Part shown: positions 33,388-41,747 of the stretch, piece after piece
How the letters are laid out: each line of letters starts with the position of its first letter
Numbering within the stretch: position 1 is the stretch's first letter
From: Natrinema versiforme JCM 10478
GTDB taxonomy: Archaea > Halobacteriota > Halobacteria > Halobacteriales > Natrialbaceae
Reading direction: 5' to 3'
Assembly (NCBI RefSeq): GCF_000337195.1
Contig: NZ_AOID01000019.1
Coordinates: 1-64,000, forward strand
Length of the DNA: 64,000 bases
Translations under genes and position numbers: made by a program
The notes under the pieces: model-generated
The model's database searches: none
The model's input: the letters and a program-made list of their open reading frames with translations, nothing else
Told to the model about the DNA's origin: nothing

Positions 33388-34538
33388 ACTCCGATATCGA
33401 CGCCTACACGAACGACATTCACGAGGGCGACGCCGCGGAGACGCTGGCGAAGATGCCCGACTCGTCGATCCACTGCGCGGTCACGAGCCCGCCGTACTGG
33501 CAACTTCGGGACTACGAAATCGACGGCCAACTCGGGCAAGAACCAACGCTCGAGGACTACGTCGCGTCGATCGTCGAGATTGGCGAGCAGGTCCGCCGTG
33601 TGCTCCGCGACGACGGGAGTTGGTGGCTCAATCTCGGCGATGGATACGGCGACGACAAGCAGAAACAACTGGTCCCCCAGCGCGTCGCGATCGCGCTCCA
33701 AGACGCCGGGTGGCTACTCCGCAACGATATCGTGTGGGAAAAGACCGGTGGCGGCGTGCCCGAACCGGTCACCGACCGCGCGACGAAAGGTCACGAAATG
33801 GTCTATCACCTCGTGCCCGCCGACGGCTACTGGTACGACACCTACGGCGTGAATCCCGACGGAACGCCCGTCGCGGACGTGTGGGACATCTTCCCGACGC
33901 CGTATGATGAGGCCCACTTCGCAACTTTCCCAAAAGCGCTCCCCGAGCGGATGGTCAAACTCTCGTGTCCGCCGACGGTTTGCGCGGCGTGTCAGACCCC
34001 ATACCGCCGCGCGACCGAGGAAATCCAGCCGTGGACGCTCTCGCCCGACGACGTTGAGCGGCCGCAACTGAAACGCGCGCTCGAGCGATACCACCGCTCC
34101 GATCTCACGCCGGAACACCTCGAAGCCTGTCGCGCACTCGGCTTCGCCGATGCCGGCCACGGGAAGAACTGTCAGACCGGCACCGGGAACAACACCGCCC
34201 GAGTCGAAGACCTCGCAGCCGAAGCGAAAGCGGTGTTGGATGGCTATTTCAGAGAGTTCGCGACGACGAAAACCGAACCTGATGGCTTCGAGCAATCCTG
34301 CGACTGCGAGACTGACGCGACCGAACCCGGCATCGTACTGGACCCGTTCGCGGGCGCTGGCACGACCTGTCTGGTCGCGAAGCGACTCGGCCGCCGATTC
34401 ATCGGAACCGAACTGAATCCCGAGTACGTGGCGCTGGCACAGAAACGAATCGGCGTCACGGTCGATGAACCCGACCGACTGCTCGAGGACGACGAGACGA
34501 GTCTCAGCGCGTTCACCGATGGAGGTACCGACCGATGA
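33384..34538 (+). CDS. beta-class DNA methyltransferase
   Basis: A 384-residue protein. The catalytic motif TSPPYW (residues 34-39) comes first and the SAM-binding LDPFAGAGTT (319-328) last, the order of beta-class N4-cytosine or N6-adenine methyltransferases. The central region carries a CAACQ/C.CET zinc-like insert (about 195-310). No partner restriction enzyme is seen beside it, so it looks like an orphan, protective methylase. The start at 33384 (MNSDIDAYTND) is set by the ATGA overlap; a longer upstream frame is spurious. Confidence 0.9.
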   Translation: MNSDIDAYTNDIHEGDAAETLAKMPDSSIHCAVTSPPYWQLRDYEIDGQLGQEPTLEDYVASIVEIGEQVRRVLRDDGSWWLNLGDGYGDDKQKQLVPQRVAIALQDAGWLLRNDIVWEKTGGGVPEPVTDRATKGHEMVYHLVPADGYWYDTYGVNPDGTPVADVWDIFPTPYDEAHFATFPKALPERMVKLSCPPTVCAACQTPYRRATEEIQPWTLSPDDVERPQLKRALERYHRSDLTPEHLEACRALGFADAGHGKNCQTGTGNNTARVEDLAAEAKAVLDGYFREFATTKTEPDGFEQSCDCETDATEPGIVLDPFAGAGTTCLVAKRLGRRFIGTELNPEYVALAQKRIGVTVDEPDRLLEDDETSLSAFTDGGTDR

Positions 34539-35062
34539 GCACCCGAAACCATCCGAAAGGACCCAAAATGGCAACCACACAAACCCCAACGACCGACGCA
34601 CCGACGCTGCCGACCAACACCCACCCGTGGCCCGCGTTCGACCGCGAGCACGACCCCGACTACCTCGCCGAGAACGACCCGACCGAGACCGAGCGCACGA
34701 CGCTGGCGGACTTCGGGGGCATCGAGCCGAGCGAGCCCGAGCGAGCCACAATCCCGATCGACGATCGCGAGACCACCCGGCAGACGAGTGTCTTCGAGTT
34801 CCCGACCGCGTGGTGGACCGACGCGGATCGACTCGAGACGCTGTTCGACGAGCGGGATCTCGCACTCGGAGAGATATCGAATCTGTTCGGCGACGACCGA
34901 TGCTACGAGGTCGTCCGATCGCAGTTGAACGAACTGGGTGTTCGGGACCCGGATACAGACGGCGCGGGCATGGCGGCGTTTCTCGAGAACGCTTCGCCCG
35001 GCGACGTGGGCGACCCGCTGCCGGATGCGTTTCAGGACGACGACGGAGGTGCGTCGGCGTGA
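34535..35062 (+). CDS. uncharacterised 175-residue protein
   Basis: An acidic protein with a Thr/Pro-rich first 40 residues and a helical second half (FEFPTAWWTDADRLETLFDE, then DRCYEVVRSQLNELGV). No family is recognised. An internal ATG at 34568 is an alternative start. Confidence 0.65.
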   Translation: MSTRNHPKGPKMATTQTPTTDAPTLPTNTHPWPAFDREHDPDYLAENDPTETERTTLADFGGIEPSEPERATIPIDDRETTRQTSVFEFPTAWWTDADRLETLFDERDLALGEISNLFGDDRCYEVVRSQLNELGVRDPDTDGAGMAAFLENASPGDVGDPLPDAFQDDDGGASA

Positions 35063-35187
35063 GTTCCCAAACGCAGTACAAGGACGAACGGCCGTGTATC
35101 GTCTGCGGCGAGCCGATTTCGGCGAGCAAGCAGGCCGAACACCTCCGAGTCGACTGCGAGGGCGAACTCGAGGGGGAGAAAGCGTGA
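35059..35187 (+). CDS. 42-residue zinc-finger mini-protein
   Basis: Starts with GTG. It contains RPCIVCGEPISASKQAEHLR and VDC, a one-zinc CxxC...H..C site. GTGA-type overlaps link it to both neighbours. Confidence 0.55.
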   Translation: MSSQTQYKDERPCIVCGEPISASKQAEHLRVDCEGELEGEKA

Positions 35188-35279
35188 CGCGACTGATTTC
35201 CGACTCCGAACAGGCGGCCCCGTCCGATGTCGAACAGGCGATCGAACAGCTCGAGAACAGCGAGAATCCAGACCAATGA
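35184..35279 (+). CDS. 31-residue acidic mini-protein
   Basis: Starts with GTG overlapping the previous stop and ends with a CAATGA overlap into the next gene. The sequence is acidic and helical (SDVEQAIEQLENSENPDQ). It is supported mainly by its exact fit in the chain. Confidence 0.4.
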   Translation: MTRLISDSEQAAPSDVEQAIEQLENSENPDQ

Positions 35280-35686
35280 CAGGCCAGACCAGCGACGACC
35301 GTACTGTCGAATCGAACGGCGACCGAATCACGGCCACGCTCAACGGCAGCGAACTCGAGGACGACTGGCAGACCATGCAGCGACTCGCCAAGGATATCCT
35401 TCGCGAAGCGGAGACGCACAAGACCGACCTCGAGAAAGCCGAGGCGATCTCCGGTGCGTGGGTTCGCGTCTCGTGTGACTGCTGTGACTACGAGGAAGAG
35501 TTCGAATACGCACGGACCGTCCGCGAGCGGAATGCGACGCCGGAGGGCCACGCTGACCACCCGGATTTCGACTGTACGGCCGACGACGTGACGGTCGAAG
35601 CGTTCTGCCCGCGTCACGGAACCATCCCCCTGGCTTACGACGAGTGTGACGGCTGTGCCGATGTTCGGAACGTGATGAACCGATGA
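35276..35686 (+). CDS. two-zinc-finger protein, 136 residues
   Basis: The middle has VSCDCCDYEEEFEYA and the end FCPRHGTIPLAYDECDGCAD, giving two probable zinc sites; the N-terminal third is helical. No family is recognised. ATGA-coupled on both sides. Confidence 0.7.
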   Translation: MTGQTSDDRTVESNGDRITATLNGSELEDDWQTMQRLAKDILREAETHKTDLEKAEAISGAWVRVSCDCCDYEEEFEYARTVRERNATPEGHADHPDFDCTADDVTVEAFCPRHGTIPLAYDECDGCADVRNVMNR

Positions 35687-36279
35687 GCCCCGATATCTCG
35701 TGGCCGCCACAGTTCCCACGAACGGACCCGCAGGACCGCACGCCGAACAACCGCTTCGAGGCCACGCTGCGCGAGTCGATCGACGACCTCGCCGATGAAC
35801 TCGAGCGCGTCGGGGCCGACGACTGGCGACTCGAGACGGGTGCCGAACACCAACAACGGAACCCGAAATATCCCTACGCGAACGCCTCGCCCGACGATCC
35901 GGGCGCGGTCGTGCGCTGGACGATGGACGGCGACCAGTACGCGGCGGCCTGTGACGCCTACACGCGCTTGCGAGACAATATCCGGTCGCTGTACCTCTAC
36001 GTCCGCGAGAAACGGAAGATGGAATCCCGGCCGGTGACGACCGGCGAGAGCGAGTTCGCGAACGCCCGGCTGCCACCCGCCGACGAGGAGATCGCCGTCG
36101 AAGCCGAGCCGCCGGCCCACGTCGTGCTCGGCGTTGATCCGAACGCGGGGCCGGAGGAAATCACGCAGGCGTTCCGGCGACAGGCGGCCGTCGCCCATCC
36201 CGACCAAGGCGGGAGCCAAGATGAGTTCCTGCGATTGAAGCGAGCGAAAGAGACGCTACTCGAAAAGGTGGCAGCATGA
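35683..36279 (+). CDS. J-domain (DnaJ-like) protein
   Basis: A 198-residue protein whose last 60 residues form a J-domain: HVVLGVDPNAGPEEITQAFR, then HPD (172-174) before QGGS. J-domains stimulate Hsp70 ATPase. The N-terminal 130 residues are unrecognised and likely choose the client. No Hsp70 is encoded nearby, so it would recruit the host's DnaK, as some viral J-proteins do for replication or assembly. Confidence 0.82.
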   Translation: MSPDISWPPQFPRTDPQDRTPNNRFEATLRESIDDLADELERVGADDWRLETGAEHQQRNPKYPYANASPDDPGAVVRWTMDGDQYAAACDAYTRLRDNIRSLYLYVREKRKMESRPVTTGESEFANARLPPADEEIAVEAEPPAHVVLGVDPNAGPEEITQAFRRQAAVAHPDQGGSQDEFLRLKRAKETLLEKVAA

Positions 36280-36491
36280 CCGACCACCGACACGCGACCG
36301 ACCGAACGGAAACGGTCGTCGTCGCGGGCTGTCCCGAGGGCTGTCAGTCGTTCGAACTCGAGAGCGAGGGCCGCGAGGAATCCGTCGAGACGCTTGTCGA
36401 GACGGTCAAAGAAGCGTTCGGCGAGTGTTCGCAGTGTGGCGAACCGATCGGATTCCTTCGGAAGGAAGAACCCAGCGAGGTACTCGAATGA
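36276..36491 (+). CDS. 71-residue zinc-ribbon protein
   Basis: Contains VAGCPEGCQSFELESEG and later ECSQCGEPIGFLRK, a four-cysteine zinc site around a helix. ATGA-coupled. The function is unknown. Confidence 0.65.
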   Translation: MTDHRHATDRTETVVVAGCPEGCQSFELESEGREESVETLVETVKEAFGECSQCGEPIGFLRKEEPSEVLE

Positions 36492-37198
36492 CGGATATCC
36501 AGACCGCGCCGAAACACATCCACCATATCGCCGTCACGAGCGACGACGACCGGCCACTCCTCCCGATTACGAGAGAGCACATCGGGCGCGACGCGGCCGT
36601 TCTCTACCCGATCGGTGACGACCAAGCCGGCGGTATCGACCGCTACCAGCGCGTGCTCGAGGACTTCCTTGGCCTTTCGGTCACGGTCACGGATGAGATT
36701 CACGACGCCGACGGACTCTACGCCGCGGCCTATCGCCGACTCCGCGACGACCTCGAGCACCACGACGCCGTGTACGTGAACCCGACCGCACTCGAGACGC
36801 GGGCCGCCCACCTATTCACGACGGCCGCCCAGACGCTTGCGCTCGAGCGCCCGGGCGACCGGTCACACCTCTCGGCCTACACTGTCGATCGCCACGACGA
36901 ACCCCGGACACTCCCGCTTGCACCGGACGGCGACCCAGACACCGAGACCGAACACCGAATCCTCGGAGCCCTCGCCGCCGGTTCGGACCCGCCGTCGGTC
37001 TCGGATCTGGCCCGGTCACTCGCGGACGGCGACTGTGACGAGTCGTTCCGCTCGAAGGTCCAGTACAACGTCCAGAAACTCGAGGAAAAGGGCTACCTCG
37101 AGCGGATCGATGCGGGCCACACGCTCCGGCCGCGACTCTCGCCGATGGGACGGCTCTGGACGCGCGCGAACAGTCTCGACATGGAGGAAACCGCATGA
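36488..37198 (+). CDS. CARF-like sensor with winged-helix domain
   Basis: A 236-residue protein. The first 140 residues (IHHIAVTSDDDRPLLPI...VTVTDEIHDADGLYAAAYRR...DDLEHHDAVYVNPTALETR) resemble the Rossmann-like N-terminal domain of haloarchaeal HFX_2341/DUF6293-type regulators, related to CARF sensors. The last 85 residues are a winged helix (SVSDLARSLADGDCDESFRS). It may sense a nucleotide signal and control the operon; this is inference from fold-like patterns. Confidence 0.6.
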   Translation: MTDIQTAPKHIHHIAVTSDDDRPLLPITREHIGRDAAVLYPIGDDQAGGIDRYQRVLEDFLGLSVTVTDEIHDADGLYAAAYRRLRDDLEHHDAVYVNPTALETRAAHLFTTAAQTLALERPGDRSHLSAYTVDRHDEPRTLPLAPDGDPDTETEHRILGALAAGSDPPSVSDLARSLADGDCDESFRSKVQYNVQKLEEKGYLERIDAGHTLRPRLSPMGRLWTRANSLDMEETA

Positions 37199-37410
37199 GC
37201 GAATCCGAATCCGACCCGTTCGACTACGTCACGCCGTCGGACCTCGAGCCGACGGACACCCACGACTACGAGATCGACTCGGTCTGCGTTGAAAACGACG
37301 ACTATCCCGACGAACTGGCGATCTTCGATGCGAACAGCGAGGGACAACTGACCGAGACGTGGATCGCAGCGACCGGCGAGTCGTTCGTGGCGCTGGCCGA
37401 CTGGCGGTAA
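37195..37410 (+). CDS. acidic 71-residue protein
   Basis: A small acidic protein (about a third Asp/Glu) ending the first transcript of the chain; a T5 tract follows 10 bases after the stop. No family is recognised. Confidence 0.6.
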   Translation: MSESESDPFDYVTPSDLEPTDTHDYEIDSVCVENDDYPDELAIFDANSEGQLTETWIAATGESFVALADWR

Positions 37411-37419
37411 CGCCGGCTC

Positions 37420-37424
37420 TTTTT
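37420..37424 (+). terminator. T5 tract ending the 29.2-37.4 kb transcript
   Basis: TTTTT after a GC-rich CGCCGGC stretch, 10 bases beyond the stop at 37410. Confidence 0.4.
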
Positions 37425-37886
37425 CTGGGACGTACTTGAGAATCAACTCTCGCTTCGCCGTCTTATCGAACCCACAATATCACGCGCTCCGATCCTGTCG
37501 CGTCCGCTTACAAGCCGCTCGGTATCGTGTCGGCGGCCGGCAGTCCTCGAGTGCGGGACATCGGTCCGAGCGACTGCGTCGCAGTCACCGGAATCCGGTC
37601 CGATAGTGGTGGCAGAGAGATAGTGCCCGTATCCGAGACGAAATCGAACACATCGATATCACCGTTCTGCGGATCGGAGACGGTCGTATTCTGAAATCGA
37701 CAATTCAACCGGCGACTGTCTCGAGCGACAGGTACGGTTGTAGAATCACCGTCTCTCCTACCCTGATACCACCCGCCCGACGCCGACTACCGGGACCACT
37801 GAACCGTAGCTAAATATATTCTCTCACCGAGAGAAATAGCAATCTCTCAGTTCTATAGAACACGAAAACCGACTGTCGGGGGAACG

Positions 37887-37892
37887 TTTATA
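37887..37892 (+). promoter_or_regulatory. TATA box of the second PadR-like gene
   Basis: TTTATA is centred 27 bases before the ATG at 37917, giving a leaderless transcript. Confidence 0.55.
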
Positions 37893-37916
37893 CCTAATAA
37901 CACAGAAATATGAAGT

Positions 37917-38234
37917 ATGGCGAAAGCTGATACGACGCCACGAGAGACGGTGCCTGAACTGACCGGATTCCAGCGCGATCTGCTGTATACGATCGCCGAC
38001 GCTGCACCGGCGAAAGGCACGAAAATCAAAGCAGCGCTCGAAGACTACTACGGCGAAGAAATCAACCACGGCCGACTGTATCCGAATCTTGACGAGTTGG
38101 TCGATAGTGGGCTCGTGTGGAAAGGCGAGCGCGACAAGCGAACCAACGAGTACGGACTGACCGGAGCCGGCGAGGCGCTGCTCGCACAGCGGTGTGAGTG
38201 GCAAGCGGGCAAACTCGAGGGGGTGAGCGCGTAA
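37917..38234 (+). CDS. PadR-like winged-helix regulator, paralogue of 22525
   Basis: A 105-residue protein with LTGFQRDLLYTIADA and NHGRLYPNLDELVDSGLVWK. It is about as long as the 22525 protein and clearly related to it. As the first gene of the 37.9-43.6 kb transcript it probably controls that transcript through the hairpin and palindrome upstream. Confidence 0.85.
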   Translation: MAKADTTPRETVPELTGFQRDLLYTIADAAPAKGTKIKAALEDYYGEEINHGRLYPNLDELVDSGLVWKGERDKRTNEYGLTGAGEALLAQRCEWQAGKLEGVSA

Positions 38235-38629
38235 TGGCTGTCTACCGGATCGACGCCGACTACAACGCAGACGGGCCGGTGTTGACCAACTCTGACGAGG
38301 ACTTCCCCGCGCGCATCAAAGTCGCGACGAAAGATTCGTTCGGCGAGCTGCGACTCTCCCGAGACGACTACGCGAGCGTTCTGGAACTCGTCGCGGGCGT
38401 TGTGAGCGACGACTTCCCCGACGAGTGCGAGATCGACGGCGGATCGGTCGCGATCAATCCCGCACCGCCGGAGACCGAGGACACGTGGGAACTCGAGATT
38501 CGAACTGACGGTCTTCATTACAAGTTCACGCTTTCGGAGGCCGAACTCGGCGGCCTCGAGAATCTGCTCCGGTCGGTCCATCCCGACCATGATCCGGCCG
38601 ACAACGCGGACGTGGAGGTGCGTGCGTGA
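38234..38629 (+). CDS. uncharacterised 131-residue protein
   Basis: An acidic, alternately beta- and alpha-like protein (TWELEIRTDGLHYKFTLSEA). It overlaps the previous stop by one base (TAATG). No family is recognised. Confidence 0.65.
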   Translation: MAVYRIDADYNADGPVLTNSDEDFPARIKVATKDSFGELRLSRDDYASVLELVAGVVSDDFPDECEIDGGSVAINPAPPETEDTWELEIRTDGLHYKFTLSEAELGGLENLLRSVHPDHDPADNADVEVRA

Positions 38630-38832
38630 TGTCCGAATCCAGTGAGATAACGCACTTCGAAGTGACGGTGAAGAAAGGCGAGCACGGCGAGACGATTGAC
38701 GTAATCGATATCGATGCAACGTCTGAGCCGGACGCCCATCGGAAGGCAAAGCAGCGAGACGACGTGTACGATGTCATGACCGGGTGTACCACTGAATACC
38801 GTCTCGATGAGAACGGGGGCAAGGTCTACTGA
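38629..38832 (+). CDS. uncharacterised 67-residue protein
   Basis: A small protein of the beta-beta-alpha type (THFEVTVKKGEHGETIDVID, then EPDAHRKAKQRDDVY). A GTG at 38626 is an alternative start. It resembles the next gene in length and layout. Confidence 0.6.
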   Translation: MSESSEITHFEVTVKKGEHGETIDVIDIDATSEPDAHRKAKQRDDVYDVMTGCTTEYRLDENGGKVY

Positions 38833-38833
38833 A

Positions 38834-39067
38834 ATGCCGACCGAAGAGGCAACCCAAGACGAGGATATCGCGTGGGAAGTCAACCTCTGCTACTCGAAGT
38901 TCAACGAGTCGCCGAGTGACGAAACGCTGACTGTCGCAGCGCCGGACCGCGAGTCGGCGATCGAAGCGGCTCGCGAAGTCTCTCGAAACAACCCGCCGAA
39001 GGTCGGCCCGGTCTACAAGTGCCGTGAGATCCCGGTCGGCCTCTGTGAGAACCGAGGTGAGGCGTAG
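38834..39067 (+). CDS. uncharacterised 77-residue protein
   Basis: A small acidic protein (WEVNLCYSKFNESPSDETLT, then RESAIEAAREVSRNNPP), with the same strand-then-helix layout as its upstream neighbour, so the pair may be distant paralogues. Confidence 0.6.
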   Translation: MPTEEATQDEDIAWEVNLCYSKFNESPSDETLTVAAPDRESAIEAAREVSRNNPPKVGPVYKCREIPVGLCENRGEA

Positions 39068-39490
39068 ATGCCGCCGGTCTATGTGCTTACCGACGGTGAC
39101 GGTGAGCGGATTCGCGGAGAGGTCTACGACGACCCGGATGCGGCGATCGACGCTCGGGCGCGGTTACTCGGACAGGACGACTACGATCGCGACGCCGAGG
39201 TTACTGTTGAAGTGCAAGACGACCGGCCCGACGAGAAGACGGACGGCTATGAGTATCGTCTCATGGGCATGGCAGAGACGGGCTGGCGATGCACCGAGTG
39301 GGAAGACTACGAGACCGTGCTCGAGAAATACCCAAAGGCTCGCGATTCATGGAGCGGAATCGCCTTAGAACGCCGCGAACCCGGCGAGGACACAACGATC
39401 GAACGGAAGCCCCGTCCAGATGTCGAACAGTGGAAACCGGTGACCGAAGACATGACTCACGTCAAAGGCGAGGAGGTCGGTTCGGCATGA
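39068..39490 (+). CDS. uncharacterised 140-residue protein
   Basis: An acidic protein with several Tyr/Trp. The first 55 residues again show the strand-helix pattern (YDDPDAAIDARARLLGQDDY). It starts directly after the previous stop. No family is recognised. Confidence 0.65.
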   Translation: MPPVYVLTDGDGERIRGEVYDDPDAAIDARARLLGQDDYDRDAEVTVEVQDDRPDEKTDGYEYRLMGMAETGWRCTEWEDYETVLEKYPKARDSWSGIALERREPGEDTTIERKPRPDVEQWKPVTEDMTHVKGEEVGSA

Positions 39491-39903
39491 GTACCGACGA
39501 CACCACACTCGAGCCGGGAACGACCTTCAAAACAGCCACGGGCGAGTTTCAGGCGGTCGACGACCCGGCACTCGGTACCGTCGTCACGGAAATTGGCGAC
39601 CGAGAGATCGGCGCTGACAGAGTCCCCGATATCGGCGACGACTGTCCACGGCCCGACTGCGAGGGCCACGTCGAATCAGTAAACGACCGGCGCTCGTGTA
39701 GCGAGGGCTGTCTCGAGTGGTTCCGAACAACGCCGGCCGACGGCGACCCGTGTGACAAGTACGGCGATCGGTGTGACGGTACGCTCCGGGCCACCGGCGA
39801 GACCGAGTGGGAATGCGATACCTGCGACCGAAGCGGGTGGTCGGCCCGGGTGACGTGGCGCGAAGCGTGGCTTCCCGGCGCGGATCGTGGGGGTGAGGAA
39901 TAG
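39487..39903 (+). CDS. cysteine-rich protein with two zinc sites
   Basis: A 138-residue protein with CPRPDCEGH and CSEGC in the middle and CDKYGDRCDG and CDTCDRSGW near the end, eight cysteines in two groups. No family is recognised; nucleic-acid or protein binding is likely. ATGA-coupled to the preceding gene. Confidence 0.65.
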   Translation: MSTDDTTLEPGTTFKTATGEFQAVDDPALGTVVTEIGDREIGADRVPDIGDDCPRPDCEGHVESVNDRRSCSEGCLEWFRTTPADGDPCDKYGDRCDGTLRATGETEWECDTCDRSGWSARVTWREAWLPGADRGGEE

Positions 39904-40086
39904 ATGCCACTACACGGCCCACGCGATCCCAAAAACAAGGGCTACCCCTACGGTGTCCGCATCACGGTCGCCGGGATCGACTGTTACAGTGTCGGTGCCG
40001 AAGGCCGCCGCGAAGCCGACTCACTCAAGTCCCAACTCGAGCACGCGGAGGGCGTCACCGAGGCGGAGGTCGTTCACTATGGCTGA
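39904..40086 (+). CDS. uncharacterised 60-residue protein
   Basis: A small basic-to-neutral protein (YGVRITVAGIDCYSVGAEGR) followed by a helix. It overlaps the next gene by eight bases. No family is recognised. Confidence 0.55.
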   Translation: MPLHGPRDPKNKGYPYGVRITVAGIDCYSVGAEGRREADSLKSQLEHAEGVTEAEVVHYG

Positions 40087-40273
40087 GACCGACGACCGCT
40101 ACGCCTACTCCCGACTCACGGACACGTGGTACCGCGTGTTCGACTACGACCACGTCGAAGGCGACAAGATTATCGCCAACTCGAAAGAGGAGGTCGCCCG
40201 CGAGGACGTGCCCCAAGAATGGCTCGAGCGTATCGATGAACGACCGCTTCAAGCGGAGACCGATTCACAATGA
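40079..40273 (+). CDS. uncharacterised 64-residue protein
   Basis: An acidic protein with WYRVFDYDHVEGDKII and a helical end (AREDVPQEWLERIDER). The ATG at 40079 sets a short overlap with the gene before it. The function is unknown. Confidence 0.55.
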   Translation: MAETDDRYAYSRLTDTWYRVFDYDHVEGDKIIANSKEEVAREDVPQEWLERIDERPLQAETDSQ

Positions 40274-40986
40274 GCACGCACGAATCCCAACAGACCGACG
40301 AAACCGAATCGAAACGACGCACTGCGATCAACCAACTCGGCGGCCCACGCGCCACGCAGATGTATTTCGACGCCGAGCGCGAGCGCCCGGTTGTCCTCGG
40401 GCAGAAAGACGGCTGGGGCGTCAGCAAGCGCGACTACATGGAGCGGACGTGGTACGTGATCCACCCGCGGTGCTATCTCGCCGACTCTGGCTGCGAGATC
40501 GAAACGATCACCCAGCGCACCAAGCTCGATCGGATGGAGACCGATCGCTACCAGGTACTCCCCGACGAGACGGTCGACCAGATCCTCGAGACCGCGCAAG
40601 CGCGGAATCTTACGTGGTGGAAAGCCGAGAGTCCGCATATCCCCTACGACGGCGAGGGTGGCGTCAACGTCTACGTCGACGGCGAGTACCTCGAGCACCG
40701 ACGCATCGAAAACGAACACGAGGTGACGGTTCGGGACGACTGGCCCGACGACCGGGCGACCGTTGCGGTCCACGTCGAGTATGGCGACGAACCCGGTCCG
40801 ATCGTACTCGAGACCGACGGCGAGACAATCGAGTACACGCGGGCGGGCGACCCCGACCGTCTCGAGGAGGGCGTGGTGTTCGAACCCGCCGACGGCAGTG
40901 ACGGCCCGACGGTCGAACTCCGCGTCGATACGGGCTGCGAAGAGTGTGGCGAGACCGAGTACGAGCTGTCGGAGGTGGCTGTGTAG
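40270..40986 (+). CDS. uncharacterised 238-residue protein with C-terminal zinc pair
   Basis: A soluble protein. Residues 30-110 are helical and Tyr/Trp-rich (ERTWYVIHPRCYLADSG). The second half is beta-rich and acidic, ending with DTGCEECGETEYEL. No family is recognised. ATGA-coupled to the preceding gene. Confidence 0.7.
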   Translation: MSTHESQQTDETESKRRTAINQLGGPRATQMYFDAERERPVVLGQKDGWGVSKRDYMERTWYVIHPRCYLADSGCEIETITQRTKLDRMETDRYQVLPDETVDQILETAQARNLTWWKAESPHIPYDGEGGVNVYVDGEYLEHRRIENEHEVTVRDDWPDDRATVAVHVEYGDEPGPIVLETDGETIEYTRAGDPDRLEEGVVFEPADGSDGPTVELRVDTGCEECGETEYELSEVAV

Positions 40987-41097
40987 ATGCCGGTCGACAC
41001 CAAGACGGTTGACTGTCCGCACTGTCCGCGGACGGCGTCGGCGACACTCGCATCGTTCAACGGGAGTCGCTGTCCGTCGTGTGGGGGTCGGCTATGA
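40987..41097 (+). CDS. 36-residue zinc-ribbon mini-protein
   Basis: MPVDTKTVDCPHCPRTASAT followed by CPSCGG: a complete four-cysteine zinc ribbon in 36 residues. It starts right after the previous stop and shares an ATGA overlap with the next gene. Confidence 0.6.
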   Translation: MPVDTKTVDCPHCPRTASATLASFNGSRCPSCGGRL

Positions 41098-41747
41098 ATC
41101 TCGAATCCGAAAACGGCGAATGGTCGCTCACGAAAGTCGACGACGTAGATCCACACGAGTACGTCACACAACGCGAGAACGGCGCGTTCGATATCGAGGG
41201 GACGCCGATCATGGTCCTTGGCGACGGCCCAACCCGAAGCGAGAGCGACCGGCTGTGTGCGGTCCACGTCGTCGACATTGACCCGGAGGTAGACGACACT
41301 TCGACAGTCTCGCCGCACGACCTACTCCATTGTGTCTACTGGGTGCGACCGAGCAACGGCGGCACACGCCACGACTTCGGGATTGTCGACACCGAGAACA
41401 TGATCCAAGCGGTTGCGATGGAACTCAACGAGGACCCGGACATGAACATCCTCTGGAAGAACGACCACGACGAGAAATTCGCCGGCCACGTACTCTCGGC
41501 GCTGCGGACAAAGTTCGGCGACGACCGAATCCAACCCGACGGCGAAACGCGCGAGGACGCACTCGAGCGTGCACAGAACGACGGCGCGGACGAGTCGGAC
41601 GACCCCGACGGGTGGCCCTACTACGATCAACTACCCGACGATGTGGGCCGTTGCTCGGTCGCTGGCCGCCAGCACAAAGCGACGGATGTCTACAAGACCG
41701 ACGACGGCGCGCTCGAGTGTTCGCTCTGCAACGGGGTGATTCGATGA
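41094..41747 (+). CDS. uncharacterised 217-residue protein
   Basis: An acidic protein ending with a Cys pair (LECSLCNGVIR). The central part (DTENMIQAVAMELNEDPDMN) is helical. No family is recognised. The start at 41094 follows from the ATGA overlap. Confidence 0.65.
   Translation: MNLESENGEWSLTKVDDVDPHEYVTQRENGAFDIEGTPIMVLGDGPTRSESDRLCAVHVVDIDPEVDDTSTVSPHDLLHCVYWVRPSNGGTRHDFGIVDTENMIQAVAMELNEDPDMNILWKNDHDEKFAGHVLSALRTKFGDDRIQPDGETREDALERAQNDGADESDDPDGWPYYDQLPDDVGRCSVAGRQHKATDVYKTDDGALECSLCNGVIR

Larger units (their letters stand above)
37411..37916. other. 506-base intergenic region with terminator and new promoter
   Basis: It begins with a T-tract (37420) and ends with the TATA box at 37887. 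Near 37815 is a TTCTCTC-ACC-GAGAGAA hairpin and near 37853 the palindrome TTCTATAGAA, possible operators for the PadR-like gene that follows. A 66-codon leftward frame is doubtful. Confidence 0.45.

Noticed and set aside
37508-37708. Leftward 66-codon frame in the 37.4-37.9 kb gap
   Set aside because: No promoter, coupling or recognisable motif; the composition is only weakly plausible.
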